Shown: positions 9,916 through 19,325, counted from the stretch's first letter. The stretch is 64,000 bases of DNA from DASXAI01 sp963798445 (GCA_963798445.1 CAWCTH010000011.1:124001-188000), one strand, 5' to 3'. Notes: generated by a model from the letters alone, not told the origin. Numbers and translations are program-made.

Positions 9916-9949
9916 TGCTTCAGCCTGACACCCGACGGGACCGCGGGTG

Positions 9950-10321
9950 TCAGGCCGACGGGGCGAGCTGGGCGCCGAGGTGGGCGAGCACCGGGGCGAT
10001 CTGCTCGGCCGGGCTGAATTCGACGAAGACGACGCCGGTGTCGGTCCAGCCGGTGTGGCCGCCGGGCCAGTAGTAGAGGTCGCCGGCGCGGTTGGTCTCC
10101 TCAGTGCCGTCGGCGTAGCGGATGGTGATCGCCCCGTCGATGATGTAGCCCCAGTGCGGGCAGTCGCAGTGGTCGCCGGGCAGGCCGGCGAGCAACGGCC
10201 GGAGGTCGGCCCCGGCGGGCAGGTCGCAGTGGCGGATGGACAGCTTGCCCCACTCCTCCCCCCTGGTGTGAATGTCGCCCACCTCGAGCTCCACGGCCAT
10301 TTCGCTCTTGCTCGCACGCAT
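9950..10321 (-). CDS. Cupin-domain protein
   Basis: 123-residue single-domain protein with a cupin-like core (CPHWGYIIDGAITIRYADG, then GDLYYWPGGHTGW and VVFVEFSPAEQ). ATG 10321 is the start that keeps the whole domain. Such small cupins often bind a metal and act in detoxification or as accessory sensors. No specific substrate is indicated. It is probably co-transcribed with the LuxR gene downstream. Confidence 0.75.
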   Translation of the reverse strand: MRASKSEMAVELEVGDIHTRGEEWGKLSIRHCDLPAGADLRPLLAGLPGDHCDCPHWGYIIDGAITIRYADGTEETNRAGDLYYWPGGHTGWTDTGVVFVEFSPAEQIAPVLAHLGAQLAPSA

Positions 10322-10655
10322 GTCGGTTCCTCCGGTCTCGTGCCTCGGGTCCATCCCAGGGCATGCCCCATCGTCCGTTGTGCGCCGGTTCGCCCGCATC
10401 GGCCACCGACCCCAATCCAGCGGGCGGGTGGAACGGCTCGATGGGGCGAACACCCCACACCGCCCGCCACGCTGCCTTCGGAAGATGGGGCACCCGCCCG
10501 AGGCCGGCGCCGGTTCGGCAGGGGACAATGACGGCATGGCCCTCGAGGAACGATCGCCGGACGTAGTCGACCTCATCCTCGCCGGGCGCGACCGCGAGGC
10601 CGCCCTGCGAGGCGCCAATCTTGACGGTCGACCACTCTTATCCTACGGAGGACCC

Positions 10656-11207
10656 ATGGATGCCCTGACCCAGTTCGCCCAGCTCGGCCCCGCCCTCGGC
10701 GGCGTCATCGCCAACATCGCGCCCGGGCAGCTCGACGCCCCGACACCGTGTGCCGCCTTCACCGTGCGCGGAGTGCTCGAGCACATGATCGGGGGCGCCA
10801 CCATGTTCGCCGCCGCCTACCGCGGCGAGGCGCCGACCGAGCCCGACCTCACCGATCCCCTCACGGGCATCCAGGACGCGCTCGGCGCCCTCGGTGAGGC
10901 CATCAGCATCCCCGGTGCCCTCGACCGCACCATCGCCGCCCCCTTCGGTGAGGTCGACGGGGAGTCCTTCGCCCGCTTCGTCGTGCTCGACGGCCTGGTG
11001 CACGGCTGGGACCTCGCCGTCGCCACCGGGCAGCCCTACGCCCCCGCTGACGAGCTCGTCGCTGCCGTCGACGAGTTCGCCCGTCATGCCCTCGACCCTC
11101 TCCGCGACGGGCAGACCTTCGCCGCCGCTGTCGAGCCGGCTCCCGGTGCCACCCCCATTGAGCGACTGGCGGCCTACACGGGCCGTCGGAACCAGGAGCA
11201 ACGATGA
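10656..11207 (+). CDS. TIGR03086/DinB-like metal-binding protein
   Basis: 183 residues related to the mycothiol-dependent maleylpyruvate isomerase N-terminal/DinB fold (PCAAFTVRGVLEHMIGGATMF and LDGLVHGWDLAVATGQPY). The His in VLEHM and VHGWD would bind a divalent metal. The start at 10656 is supported by GGAGG six bases upstream. The stop overlaps the ATG of the next gene (ATGA), so it is coupled to the methyltransferase. Specific reaction unknown. Confidence 0.8.
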   Translation: MDALTQFAQLGPALGGVIANIAPGQLDAPTPCAAFTVRGVLEHMIGGATMFAAAYRGEAPTEPDLTDPLTGIQDALGALGEAISIPGALDRTIAAPFGEVDGESFARFVVLDGLVHGWDLAVATGQPYAPADELVAAVDEFARHALDPLRDGQTFAAAVEPAPGATPIERLAAYTGRRNQEQR

Positions 11208-12098
11208 GCACGACCCTCACCGCTGACGACCTTGAGGTCATCAAGGGCGGCCAGCAGCAGGCCTGGGCCGTCGGCGACTACGCCGTCATCGGCACGTCCC
11301 TCCAGATCTTCGGCGAGTCGCTGTGCGAAACGGTCGACGTGCAGGCCGGCCGGCACGTGCTCGACGTCGCCGCCGGCAACGGCAACGCCGGGGTCGCCGC
11401 CGCCCGGCGGAGCGGGGAGGTAGTCGCCACCGACTACGTCGAGGCGCTCCTCGACCGGGCGCAGCTGCGTGCCCAAGCCGACGGGCTGGCCCTGGCCACC
11501 CGTGCCGCGGACGCCGAGGCGCTGCTCTTCGACGACGCTGCTTCGACGCCGTCCTCTCCACCTTCGACGTAATGTTCACGCCCAACCCGGCTCGCTTGGG
11601 CGCCGAGCTGGTGCGGGTGTGCCGGCCCGGCGGCCGGATCAGACTGGCCAACTGGACCCCCGACGGCTTCATCGGCCAGATGTTCAAGATCGTCGGGGCC
11701 CACGTCCCGCCGGCCCGAAGGCGTGCCCTCGCCACTGCAAAGGGGGCACCGAAGCCGCCCGCGCCGGCGCCGACGTGACCGTGACTCGCAAGCATTTCAC
11801 CTTCCGCTACCGCTCGGCCCAGGACTGGTTCGCGACCTTCTGCGACTACTACGGCCCGACGGTAAAGGCCTGGGCGGCCCTCGACGATGTCGGTCGGCCC
11901 CCGTTCCAGGAACAGCTTGTCGTCCTGGCCGACCGGGTCAACTGCGCCGGCAACGGTTCGCTCGCCGTCGACTCCGAGTACGTCGAGGTCGTCGCCACGC
12001 GGCGGTGGCCGGCGGGTAAACGCCTCGCCCGCGCCGAAGCTCAGCCGCTCGACGGCGTTCTCCAGGATGTCGATCAGGTCGGACCACCTGTCGGGTAA
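11204..12098 (+). pseudogene. SAM-dependent class I methyltransferase, multiply frameshifted
   Basis: The SAM-binding motif I is clear (VLDVAAGNGNAGVAAARR). The downstream motif FDAVLSTFDVMFTPN and C-terminal family sequence (TVTRKHFTFRYRSAQDWF...EYVEVVATR) lie in other frames. Breaks occur near 11538, 11712 and 11745. Each is a single-base shift, and no stop codon lies inside the proper frame segments. The natural stop is probably near 12005, after EVVATR. It is coupled to the upstream gene by ATGA. As written it cannot yield a full enzyme. Confidence 0.75.
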
Positions 12099-12162
12099 AG
12101 GGTGAGCCTTGTCCTCAGCTCAGCTGTCCAGCACAAGGGTTGCAGCTACCGCGCAGCTCGGG

Positions 12163-12174
12163 CCCCCGCCACCA
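12163..12174 (+). repeat. tRNA-3'-end-like core (possible att site)
   Basis: CCCCCGCCACCA, the form of a tRNA acceptor 3' strand ending in CCA. It is followed after five bases by a strong terminator hairpin. The same 12 bases with the same spacing to a hairpin recur at 29223, also next to an integrase. No complete tRNA is present upstream. Confidence 0.4.
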
Positions 12175-12179
12175 TCTGA

Positions 12180-12212
12180 AAGGGCCCGAAAGCATTGTGG
12201 TTTCGGGCCCTT
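12180..12212 (+). terminator. Rho-independent-type hairpin
   Basis: Perfect 12-bp stem AAGGGCCCGAAA/TTTCGGGCCCTT around a nine-base loop, immediately after the tRNA-3'-like core. The run of T after the stem is short. It also stops reading-through between the methyltransferase and the convergent integrase. Confidence 0.7.
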
Positions 12213-12318
12213 CTCGTCGTTGATGGTGGAGCGACGTCTACCGGGTCGGTCTACCGGGTCTTCGATCGCATGCGTCTCTGGCCAGCGGGTTCGCGCCCGA
12301 GGTACCCGGTAGACAGAT

Positions 12319-13457
12319 CTACCGGCCTGCGGCTGCCACGAGCCCGGCAAAGCGGGTGGCAGCGTCTGCGCTCATGCCGGGCAGCAGGTGCTGGTAGGTC
12401 TGCATCGTGAAGCCGGGGTGGGCGTGGCCGAGTCGTTCCGTGACGACCTTGATCGGGGTGCCGTCGGCGACGAGCAACGACGCATGCGTGTGGCGAAGGT
12501 CATGAAAGCGCACCTTCGGCAGGTCCGACTTCTTGATGAGCCGGGCGAAGAGCTGGCTGAGCGACTGGGGGTTCAGGAACCGTCCGGTGGTGTTGCAGAA
12601 CATCCAGTCGTCGGGACCGTGAGGCAGGCCGTCGCGATTGAGCTGTCGGCGCCAACGGCGCAGCACCTGCATCGTGGTCGGGTCGAGATCGACGTTGCGT
12701 CGGCTGCTGCGGGTCTTGGCCCCGAACTCCGCCGGCCGACCGCCGACGCATTGCACGCTGCGGCGCACCGCGACGCGGTTCGACGCCTGATCGAGGTCGT
12801 GCCAGCGGAGCCCGGCAACCTCGCCGCGCCGCAGGCCGGTGTGGGCGGCAACGTGGATCGCGGGGTAGAGCCGATGCGGGCGGGCGTGGCGCAGCAGCAC
12901 CGCCAGCTCTTCGGCGCTCCAGACCCTCGCCGTGACCGTTCCGCCGAAGCGCCGTCGAGGGGAGTGCGCGGCGAGCGCGACGTTGGCCTCGACGAGGCGG
13001 CGGCGCACGGCGAGGTCGAGGGCGTTGCGGACGATGAGGTGGACCTCATGAACGGTCTTGGGAGCGAGCGGCCTCCCACCTTTGCCGCCGCGCTCGAGCA
13101 GCCCGAGGTAGAGACCGTCGAGGTGCTCGGTCCGCAACGCGACGAGGGGGACCTCGCCGACACTTGGGTCGATGTAGTGCTCGACCATCCAGCGGTAGCG
13201 GTACAGGGTCGTGGCCCGGAGATGGGCCGGCTTGCTCGGCAGCCACACCTCACCGAGGAACGACCTTAGGTCGCCCGACCATCACGCCGCCGGCCGTCGA
13301 CGTGGTAGGTGTCCTCGAGTCGGCGGGCGATCAGCTCAGCGACGGCCCGGTCCGCGCCGACGGGGTGCCACTTGCGCCGCTCCCGCCGGGTGATCGGGTC
13401 GATGCCGTCGTAGGCGACGACGTAGAAGCGGTCCTTGCGGTCGATGATGTAAGCCAT
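12319..13457 (-). CDS. int: Tyrosine recombinase/phage integrase, one frameshift
   Basis: The catalytic residues are all present: Arg in TGLRRGEVAGLRW, Lys region KTRSSRR, HDLRHTHASLL, HAHPGF and the nucleophilic Tyr in MQTYQHLLPG. A SAM-like N-terminal domain begins 'LRATTLYRYRWMVEHYI'. The arm-binding N-terminus (MAYIIDRKDRFYVVAYDG, ATG 13457) is in another frame and ends in TAA at about 13268. Adding one C there gives RATLRSFLGEVWLP. The gene end lies 107 bp from the hairpin and tRNA-3'-like core, the usual layout of an integrase beside its attachment site. Confidence 0.85.
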
Positions 13458-13615
13458 CCAGTCGTCATCGGACGATGAAGGCGCCAACCCGAAGGTCCGT
13501 CTAGGAGCGGCGCAACCTCGCACCCAGCCGTGCCGCCGAAGCCGTCGCTCTGTCCTGGTCTCGGGGACTGTCCGGCGAAATGCTCGACCCTGGCGTCCCG
13601 CCATACGCTCGAGCG

Positions 13616-14107
13616 ATGCAGGCGATCGACAAGCCCACCGCCGAGTCGACCATCGACGTGTCGGCGCCGCCTCATGTGGTCTGGCGGCTGATCGCCGACG
13701 TCACCCGCACGCCGGAGTGGAGCCCGGTGTGTCACCGGTGCGAGTGGATCAACGGCGGCGGCGAGCCGGTTGCCGGCGCCCGGTTCCGTGGGTTCAACCG
13801 GCTCAACGGCGCCAAGTGGTCTCGCGAGTGCGTGGTCACCGAAGCCGAACCGGGACGCACCTTCGCCTTCTCGGCACTCTTCAAGGGCCGCGAGTCCACC
13901 CGTTGGCGATACCGCCTCGATGGGTCGGGGTCGACCACCACTGTGTCGGAGGCCTACGAGGTCGTGCTGATCCCGCCGTGGCTGCGCGTGCTGCGCTGCG
14001 TGCCGGGCGTCAAGGCCAAGAGCGAGCGCGACACGGAGTGGAACATCAGCAGCAGCCTCCAGCGCATCAAGGCCATCGCCGAGGATGACAAGAGCACCGA
14101 TGCCTGA
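13616..14107 (+). CDS. SRPBCC-family (polyketide cyclase/START-like) protein
   Basis: 163 residues with the SRPBCC pattern: IDVSAPPHVVWRLIADV at the N-terminus, EWSPVC, a central GARFRGFNR, then FSALFKGRESTRWRYRL and the C-terminal helix (SLQRIKAIAED). These proteins form a hydrophobic ligand-binding cavity. No catalytic function can be assigned. ATG 13616 keeps the domain intact. It is divergent from the integrase and appears monocistronic. Confidence 0.8.
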   Translation: MQAIDKPTAESTIDVSAPPHVVWRLIADVTRTPEWSPVCHRCEWINGGGEPVAGARFRGFNRLNGAKWSRECVVTEAEPGRTFAFSALFKGRESTRWRYRLDGSGSTTTVSEAYEVVLIPPWLRVLRCVPGVKAKSERDTEWNISSSLQRIKAIAEDDKSTDA

Positions 14108-14280
14108 TCGACTGGCCGCACCAGTCACATCACGCGTGCGGTGACAAGCGCCGCGCCGACTCGAAGTACGACTCTTTCGGTACAAGCGGTACCGCACTAC
14201 GTGACCGTGCTGCGGACCACTGGTGCGCGCATCTTTCGGCGGGGAGGAGCGTGATCGGCGGTATCGGTCGGAGCAACCAG
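14108..14280. other. Short intergenic region between convergent genes
   Basis: Holds CTTTCGGTACAAGCGGTACCG and similar short inverted sequence near 14175. No clear terminator or gene. Confidence 0.3.
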
Positions 14281-15069
14281 TCACGTATCTCTTGTGATGA
14301 GGACACTCGCCAGCAGGAGGGCGGTCGTCGGCCAGGCGAGGAGGACCAAGAACGAGAGGGCGGGCGAGAGGAGATCAGCCTGGGGGTGTATGGACACGAG
14401 TTGGTAGGACGCCATCAGCGGCGTGAACTTGCCGAACCTCGAGCCCCAGGGGGCGGGCAGGGAGAGCAGCACGAGCGGAAGGTAGAGCAGCGTCGGGAGG
14501 GCAAGGACACCTCCGGCGGTGTGCCTGATGATCGCGCCGAGCGCGACACCGAGCACGCCAACAGCAAGGAGGCACACGCCCGCGGCCACGACCGCTCGCA
14601 ACGCTCCGGCGTCGCCGAGCGAGATGCCGCGGTGATGTCGCGACAGGATGGCCTCGCTGACCAGGAACGCGACGAAGGAGAGCGCCTCACCGATGACGAG
14701 CGTGAGCGCACCCACGACGGTCGCTTTCGCGGCGAGGACGGCTCCCCGTCGCGGTGTGGCAGTGAAGGTCGTGCGGATCTGGCCTGTACTGAATTCCGAC
14801 GTGAAGGTCAGAACCCCAAGGACACCCATCGCGAGGACGGGGTACTCGAGCCACGCGAAGTAGATCGACGCGACCGGGTCGAAGGGCTGCTTGCCATCGC
14901 CGGCGGCGGCGAAGGCCATGATCAGACTGCCGCCCAGTGCGGTGACCGCGGCGATCAGCAACGCCCAGATCGTGGAACGGACCGACCGCAGCTTGGTCCA
15001 CTCTGCCACCAGCAGGTCGCGCGCCCGGATCACCACCGACGGCGCCGCCCCGTCCGCGCTCGCCGTCAT
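14281..15069 (-). CDS. ABC-2-type transporter permease
   Basis: 262-residue protein with six hydrophobic segments (for example STIWALLIAAVTALGGSLIM and VVAAGVCLLAVGVLGVALGAI). It has the usual N-terminal 'LLVAEWTKLRSVRSTIWAL' and 'TSEFSTGQIRTTFTATPRR' of actinobacterial ABC-2 permeases. Its start overlaps the end of the ATPase gene (15066-15069), so the two are coupled as one exporter. Substrate unknown; such pairs often export antimicrobials or lipids. Confidence 0.88.
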   Translation of the reverse strand: MTASADGAAPSVVIRARDLLVAEWTKLRSVRSTIWALLIAAVTALGGSLIMAFAAAGDGKQPFDPVASIYFAWLEYPVLAMGVLGVLTFTSEFSTGQIRTTFTATPRRGAVLAAKATVVGALTLVIGEALSFVAFLVSEAILSRHHRGISLGDAGALRAVVAAGVCLLAVGVLGVALGAIIRHTAGGVLALPTLLYLPLVLLSLPAPWGSRFGKFTPLMASYQLVSIHPQADLLSPALSFLVLLAWPTTALLLASVLITRDT

Positions 15070-16299
15070 CGCTTCGGCTCATCCCCGTGGCCGCCGAGGT
15101 CACCAGCGTGGTACTCGACGCTGCCCCCGGTGAGGTCGAGGTAGGCGTCCTCCAGCGAGGCATGCCGAGGGGTCAGCTCGTGGACGGGGATCCGATGCGC
15201 GGCGGCATGCTCGGCGATGGCCGGCGCGTCCAAACCGGTGACCGACAGTGCGTCGCCGCCCTCGGCGACGACACCGGCTCCGGCGCGAACGCAGCTCTTC
15301 CGCGAGCTCGCCGGCTCGCGGCGAGCACACGAACACGTCCTTGCGCGCGTTGGCTTCGACAAAGGCCTCCGTGGCCGAGTCGGCCAGCAGCCGGCCGCGG
15401 CCGATGATGATGAGGTGGTCCGCGGTAAGGGCCATCTCACTCATGAGATGGCTGGAGACGAACACGGTGCGACCCTCCGCTGCCAGGGACTTGAAGAGCT
15501 GGCGGACCCAGCGGATCCCCTCGGGGTCCAGGCCGTTGACCGGTTCGTCGAAGAGCAGGATCGGAGGATCGCCGAGCAGGGCGGTGGCGATGCCGAGCCG
15601 TTGCCTCATTCCGAGGGAGAACTCGTGCACCCGCCGGTGCGCCACCGAAGCCACGCCGGTGAGCTCCAGGAGCTCGTCGACGCGGCGGGTTCCGATCCCG
15701 TTGCTCAGCGCGACGGCCAGGATGTGCAGGCGCGCGCTTCTGCCGGGATGCGCGGCGCCGGCGTCGAGGAGCGTGCCGACCTCGTGCAGGGGCCGGGCAA
15801 TGTCCTGGTAACGCCGTCCGCTCACCCTCGTGCCGCCCGCGCTCGGCGTCTGCAGACCGAGGATCACCCGCATCGTGGTCGTCTTGCCAGCGCCATTTGG
15901 GCCGAGGAACCCGGTGACGTGGCCGGGGTGCACCGCGAAGGTCAGATCGTCGACCGCCGTGGTCGACCCGAAGCGCTTGGTCAGATGCTCGACCTCGATC
16001 GCGCCGGCGCCGTCCGGCCCGCGCGGCGGAACCCACGGCACGGACTCACGAGCGACGACCGCGCGACCGTCGCCGCCGGCCTGGGCCTCGATGCGAGCGG
16101 TCGGAGCCGTTGACCCCTCGGCGGGCCCGCGCCCCGCAACCAGGTACACGAACCCCCCAAGTGGGATCGTCGCGCAGATGATGATCGCCCAGGCCCACTT
16201 CGGCAGGGAGCGCACGTCCGGCGTCCGCACAAGATCGACAAGGCAGCACGCGGCGAAACAGACCGCCGCCGCCAGGATCAGGATCGGCGCTACGGCCAT
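15066..16299 (-). CDS. ABC transporter ATPase with N-terminal PLDc_N-like membrane domain, frameshifted
   Basis: The N-terminal 65 residues form two membrane segments with LVDLVRTPDVRSLPKWAWA...GGFVYLVAGRGP, a PLDc_N (phospholipase-D nuclease N-terminal) domain. A linker leads to a full ATPase: Walker A GPNGAGKT, signature FSLGMRQRLG, Walker B ILLFDEP and His-loop SSH. Near 15298 the frame slips; the tail (RAGAGVVAEGGDALSVTGLD...LEDAYLDLTGG) continues one frame over. ATG 16299 includes the membrane domain. The ATPase energises the permease at 14281-15069. The membrane extension on an ABC-2 ATPase is unusual. Confidence 0.82.
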
Positions 16300-16564
16300 C
16301 GCGATACCGGAATCATCTCTTGGCGCACGCTTCGCCTGTTCACTCTTGGGCAGGCCTCGTCGCCAGCGCCCGGCGCATCCGGCCGAGTACTTCGCCAGCC
16401 AGGGCCCGGTGCGAGGTTTGGTGGACCGGTACCCGTCCATCCTCCCATTGGTGAGCTCGACGGTCGACCGGGCAGAAGTCACCGCCACCATCGTTGAGGC
16501 CCGATCCTGTGGCCGCCACCGTCGTGGCAGCCGCAGTCGGTTCGCCCTGCGACGGTGCCACGAT

Positions 16565-16813
16565 GTGGTCGTGTCCGGTCGAGTCGTTGCGGTCGCGCCC
16601 GCTGGTCTTGTGCCGGCGGTCGTGATGCTGCTGGTCGTTGTCGCCAGCGACGCGTGGGTCTACTTCGACGCGGCACGCCAACGCGATGCGGGCAACCCAG
16701 TCGTTCTTGTCGTCGGCAGTCTGCGAGTCGACACACCAGAGGCGTGGCTCGTCGCGTGCGTGGTGCTGTGGGTCATCGCTCTGCCGCTGTACCTCACCGG
16801 CCGTCGCCGCTGA
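16565..16813 (+). CDS. Small two-TM membrane protein
   Basis: About 82 residues: one hydrophobic segment (PAVVMLLVVVASDAWVYFDA), a polar turn with RQRDAGNPV, and a second (AWLVACVVLWVIALPLYLTG) ending in RRR. This pattern is common in small hypothetical proteins of actinobacteria. The start is uncertain (GTG 16565 or ATG 16625). No function is recognised. Confidence 0.45.
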   Translation: MVVSGRVVAVAPAGLVPAVVMLLVVVASDAWVYFDAARQRDAGNPVVLVVGSLRVDTPEAWLVACVVLWVIALPLYLTGRRR

Positions 16814-16832
16814 GCTCACCGGTTGCGTAGGG

Positions 16833-17015
16833 CTACCGGCTCTGGCGGCTGACACCGGCGTAGTAGCCGGCAACGAACAGCATCAGCCCAGCGAACACGA
16901 GCGGAACCACGATGAACACATGGCGCACGGATCGGTCGGCGATGATCGGAGCGCTGCCAGCGTAGGCGATGCCGGCCACTGCGGCGAACAGGGCGGTCTT
17001 CCTTCGGGCGTCCAC
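16833..17015 (-). CDS. Small two-TM membrane protein
   Basis: 60-residue frame with two hydrophobic segments (TALFAAVAGIAYAGSAPII; HVFIVVPLVFAGLMLFVAGYY). Coding character is reasonable but no family is recognised. It is convergent with the preceding small membrane gene. Confidence 0.35.
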   Translation of the reverse strand: MDARRKTALFAAVAGIAYAGSAPIIADRSVRHVFIVVPLVFAGLMLFVAGYYAGVSRQSR

Positions 17016-17075
17016 CCCGCTGGTGTACCACCGGAACCTGTGGGCAGAGCCCGCGCCCCGCGCCCGTGTTCTCGG

Positions 17076-17660
17076 ATGACATGCTCTTCAATCATCTCTC
17101 CGTTGGTCCGCGCGCTGCTTGCGTTGACAGGCGTGGCCTGGGTTGTCTTCGAAGGCCGACAGGCGCTCGTTCGCAGACCCGAAGCCACGTCGGCTGATCG
17201 GGGCAGCCGTGGCGCGCTTCGCGTCTCCCTGGCGATCGGCGCCCTGGGTGCGGTCCTGGCCAAGCGGGCAGCCCCGTCAGCGACCATCGGGACCGAAGCG
17301 ATGGTCGCGGTCATCGGACTCGTCGTCTTGTGGTGTGGCTTCGGCCTTCGGCTCTGGAGCTTCCAGACCCTGGGCCGCTACTTCACCTTCACCGTGCAGA
17401 CGAGCGCCGAGCAGCCGGTCATCTCGGCCGGACCGTACCGGTTGCTCCGACATCCCGGATACGCCGGGATCCTGTTGGCCGTCATCGGCGTGGGGTGCAC
17501 GATCGACAACTGGGTGTCGCTCGTCGTGCTCGTCGTGGCGATCGCCAGCGGACTCATCTACCGCATCACCGTGGAAGAACGCGCCCTGTCGCGGGACCTC
17601 GATGGCAGATACCAGTCCTACGCCGAGCACCGAAAGCGGCTCGTCCCGTTCCTGTGGTGA
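17076..17660 (+). CDS. Isoprenylcysteine carboxyl methyltransferase (ICMT)-like membrane methyltransferase
   Basis: 194-residue polytopic protein with the ICMT/PEMT signature near the C-terminus: GPYRLLRHPGYAGILLAVIG, followed by a hydrophobic hairpin, EERAL and YQSYAEHRKRLVPFLW. In bacteria this family methylates small or lipid acceptors in the membrane using SAM. The ATG at 17076 (MTCSSIISPLV) gives five to six membrane helices. The acceptor is unknown. It is followed 38 bp later by the DDN-like gene on the same strand. Confidence 0.8.
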   Translation: MTCSSIISPLVRALLALTGVAWVVFEGRQALVRRPEATSADRGSRGALRVSLAIGALGAVLAKRAAPSATIGTEAMVAVIGLVVLWCGFGLRLWSFQTLGRYFTFTVQTSAEQPVISAGPYRLLRHPGYAGILLAVIGVGCTIDNWVSLVVLVVAIASGLIYRITVEERALSRDLDGRYQSYAEHRKRLVPFLW

Positions 17661-17698
17661 GTCCAGGACACGGCCGTTGAATCGACGAGACTGCACCG

Positions 17699-18277
17699 AT
17701 GGCCGTTCAAGGTCCGCGCGGACCCGCCGACAGACCGGTCGCTGACCCGGAAGCGATCCGGGCTGCGGCTCGTGCTCACGCGGCGGCGCACACGAAGATC
17801 ATTCGGTCGGCGCGGGACGGTGCGCGGCTCAGCACGATCATGCTTCCGCTGTTCCGGATCCGTACGCCGAACGGGTACGGGCTCCTGACCACCATCGGTC
17901 GCCGCACCGGCAAGCAGCGTGTGAAGTGCGTTCGAGCGGTCCGCGGCGGCTCGCAGGTGTTCATCGTGCAGCTCCGACCACCGGAGGTCGCGATCGATGA
18001 GGCCACCGCGGTGGCTGCGTGGGTGAAGAACATCCGCGCCCGGCCATCAGTGAAGCTCCGCCTCGGTCGGCGCCACCACCCGGCGACCGTCCGGGAACCG
18101 GTCGACGTGTCCGAGCTGGCCGAGGCTCGCCTCGCCTTCGTCGAAGCGGTCCACCTGTTCGACTACGGCGAGTGCAGCGTGCACCTGCGTGGGTGGCCGA
18201 CCCGCCGCAAGATCCGCGACCTCCACGCCTACTGGTTCGACACCGGCGTCCCACTCATCGCCGAGCTCGATCGTTGA
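17699..18277 (+). CDS. DDN-family (F420H2-dependent deazaflavin) nitroreductase-like protein
   Basis: 192 residues. The central part GYGLLTTIGRRTGKQRVKCV...VFIVQLRP is the split-barrel F420-binding core of the deazaflavin-dependent nitroreductase family. The region WVKNIRARPSVKLRLGRR follows, as in Rv3547-type proteins. Members use reduced F420 to reduce quinones and nitro or unsaturated compounds. The presence of this family, together with LLM-class proteins, argues that the organism makes F420. ATG 17699; likely co-transcribed with the upstream methyltransferase. Confidence 0.78.
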   Translation: MAVQGPRGPADRPVADPEAIRAAARAHAAAHTKIIRSARDGARLSTIMLPLFRIRTPNGYGLLTTIGRRTGKQRVKCVRAVRGGSQVFIVQLRPPEVAIDEATAVAAWVKNIRARPSVKLRLGRRHHPATVREPVDVSELAEARLAFVEAVHLFDYGECSVHLRGWPTRRKIRDLHAYWFDTGVPLIAELDR

Positions 18278-18334
18278 CCCTGCGGCGCACGCGGTGGTCG
18301 CGGCCGCTCGTCGGAGCAGCCGAGCGGTGCAGTG

Positions 18335-18742
18335 TCAGGCGGCCCAGTCCGGCGGGACCAGGATCATCCAGAGGTGTTCGTCGGGATCGGCGACCTGGGC
18401 GGCGAAGGCTCCCCATTGCTGCTGCGACGGCTCGTAGACGACGGATCCGCCGGCGCCGAGGGCGTCCTCGTAGCGCGCCCGCACTGCGTCCTCATCAGGA
18501 ACGTAGACGGAGAGCTCGCACTCAGTTGCGCCCGGCGAGGCCACACGGTGCTCGCCGACGACCCACCCAAACCCGCCAGTAGGGATCAACATCAGGCTCA
18601 CGCTCGATGCCAGGCGGAGCTGACGCGGCTCCGGCACGCCATCGTCGGCCAGCGGACCGAAGGCCTCGAGCCCGAGCCCGTCGCGGTAGAACACCAGCGA
18701 GCGGTTCCTGTCGGTGGTCGCCAGGCTGATCGTGTGGTCCAT
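18335..18742 (-). CDS. VOC-family (glyoxalase/dioxygenase fold) protein
   Basis: 135 residues with the two beta-alpha-beta-beta-beta modules of the vicinal oxygen chelate fold: TISLATTDRNRSLVFYRDGLGL in the first, and ELSVYVPDEDAVRARYEDALGAGG...VADPDEHLWMILV in the second. Function cannot be narrowed. A degenerate copy of its promoter and first codons lies at about 21676-21760. Confidence 0.8.
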   Translation of the reverse strand: MDHTISLATTDRNRSLVFYRDGLGLEAFGPLADDGVPEPRQLRLASSVSLMLIPTGGFGWVVGEHRVASPGATECELSVYVPDEDAVRARYEDALGAGGSVVYEPSQQQWGAFAAQVADPDEHLWMILVPPDWAA

Positions 18743-18903
18743 GTGTGTTACGTCGATCCGCGGGGCCCGGACTCATCGGCGGCAGCGGATGGGTCGGCCC
18801 GGGGGGCGTCGAGGCATGCGGTCGGGTCGGCGAACCGTTGGCCCGCGGTGCAGCAGCTCTCATCGGCGACGTTCGCCCCTTCGGTTTGTCATTGATCTTA
18901 AAT

Positions 18904-18919
18904 CTCTAGGCAACTAGAG
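18904..18919. promoter_or_regulatory. Operator palindrome before the GntR-ABC operon
   Basis: Perfect inverted repeat CTCTAG-GCAA-CTAGAG ending 7 bp before the GTG start of the GntR gene. There is no ribosome-binding site between repeat and start, which suggests a leaderless or self-repressed transcript. Confidence 0.55.
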
Positions 18920-18926
18920 TGCTACG

Positions 18927-19325
18927 GTGCTTCACCTTCGGCTGGACACGAAGTCCGGCGTTCCTCCCTACCTTCAGCTCGTGCAGCAGGTGACCCACGC
19001 GCTGCGTATGGGGATCCTCGATGTCGGTGACCAGCTGCCGACGGTCAAGGAAGTCGCTGCGACGCTGGTGGTCAACCCGAACACCGTCCTGAAGGCGTAC
19101 CGCGAGCTCGAACACGCGGGGGTGGTAGCGGGACGGCCTGGGGTCGGGACCTTTGTCACGCAGCTGCCGCCGGGGCCGCCGGCCAACGCGAACCTTGTCC
19201 TGGCTCGCAGCCTCAGCCGGTGGGTCGACAAGGCGCGGCAGGTCGGTCTGGACGACGAGGCGATCGAGGCGCTCGTCCGCTCGGTGCTGCAGCCACGCGA
19301 CGCGGACGGCGAGGGCGTCGCATGA
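18927..19325 (+). CDS. GntR-family regulator, YtrA type
   Basis: 132 residues: LDTKSGVPPYLQLVQQVTHALRMGIL, helix-turn-helix EVAATLVVNPNTVLKAYRELEHAGVV, then a short tail. There is no ligand-binding domain, as in the YtrA subfamily that controls an adjacent ABC exporter. GTG start at 18927. The stop overlaps the ATG of the ATPase gene (ATGA). Likely autoregulated through the palindrome just upstream and responsive to envelope stress or an antimicrobial. Confidence 0.85.
   Translation: MLHLRLDTKSGVPPYLQLVQQVTHALRMGILDVGDQLPTVKEVAATLVVNPNTVLKAYRELEHAGVVAGRPGVGTFVTQLPPGPPANANLVLARSLSRWVDKARQVGLDDEAIEALVRSVLQPRDADGEGVA

Noticed and set aside
9916..10470. N-terminal extension of the LuxR regulator
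   Set aside because: The open frame continues upstream of ATG 9915, but this part is out-of-frame sequence of the cupin gene and has no LuxR-family character.
12100..12162. tRNA gene upstream of the 12163 core
   Set aside because: The preceding 60-70 bases cannot be folded by eye into D, anticodon and T arms.
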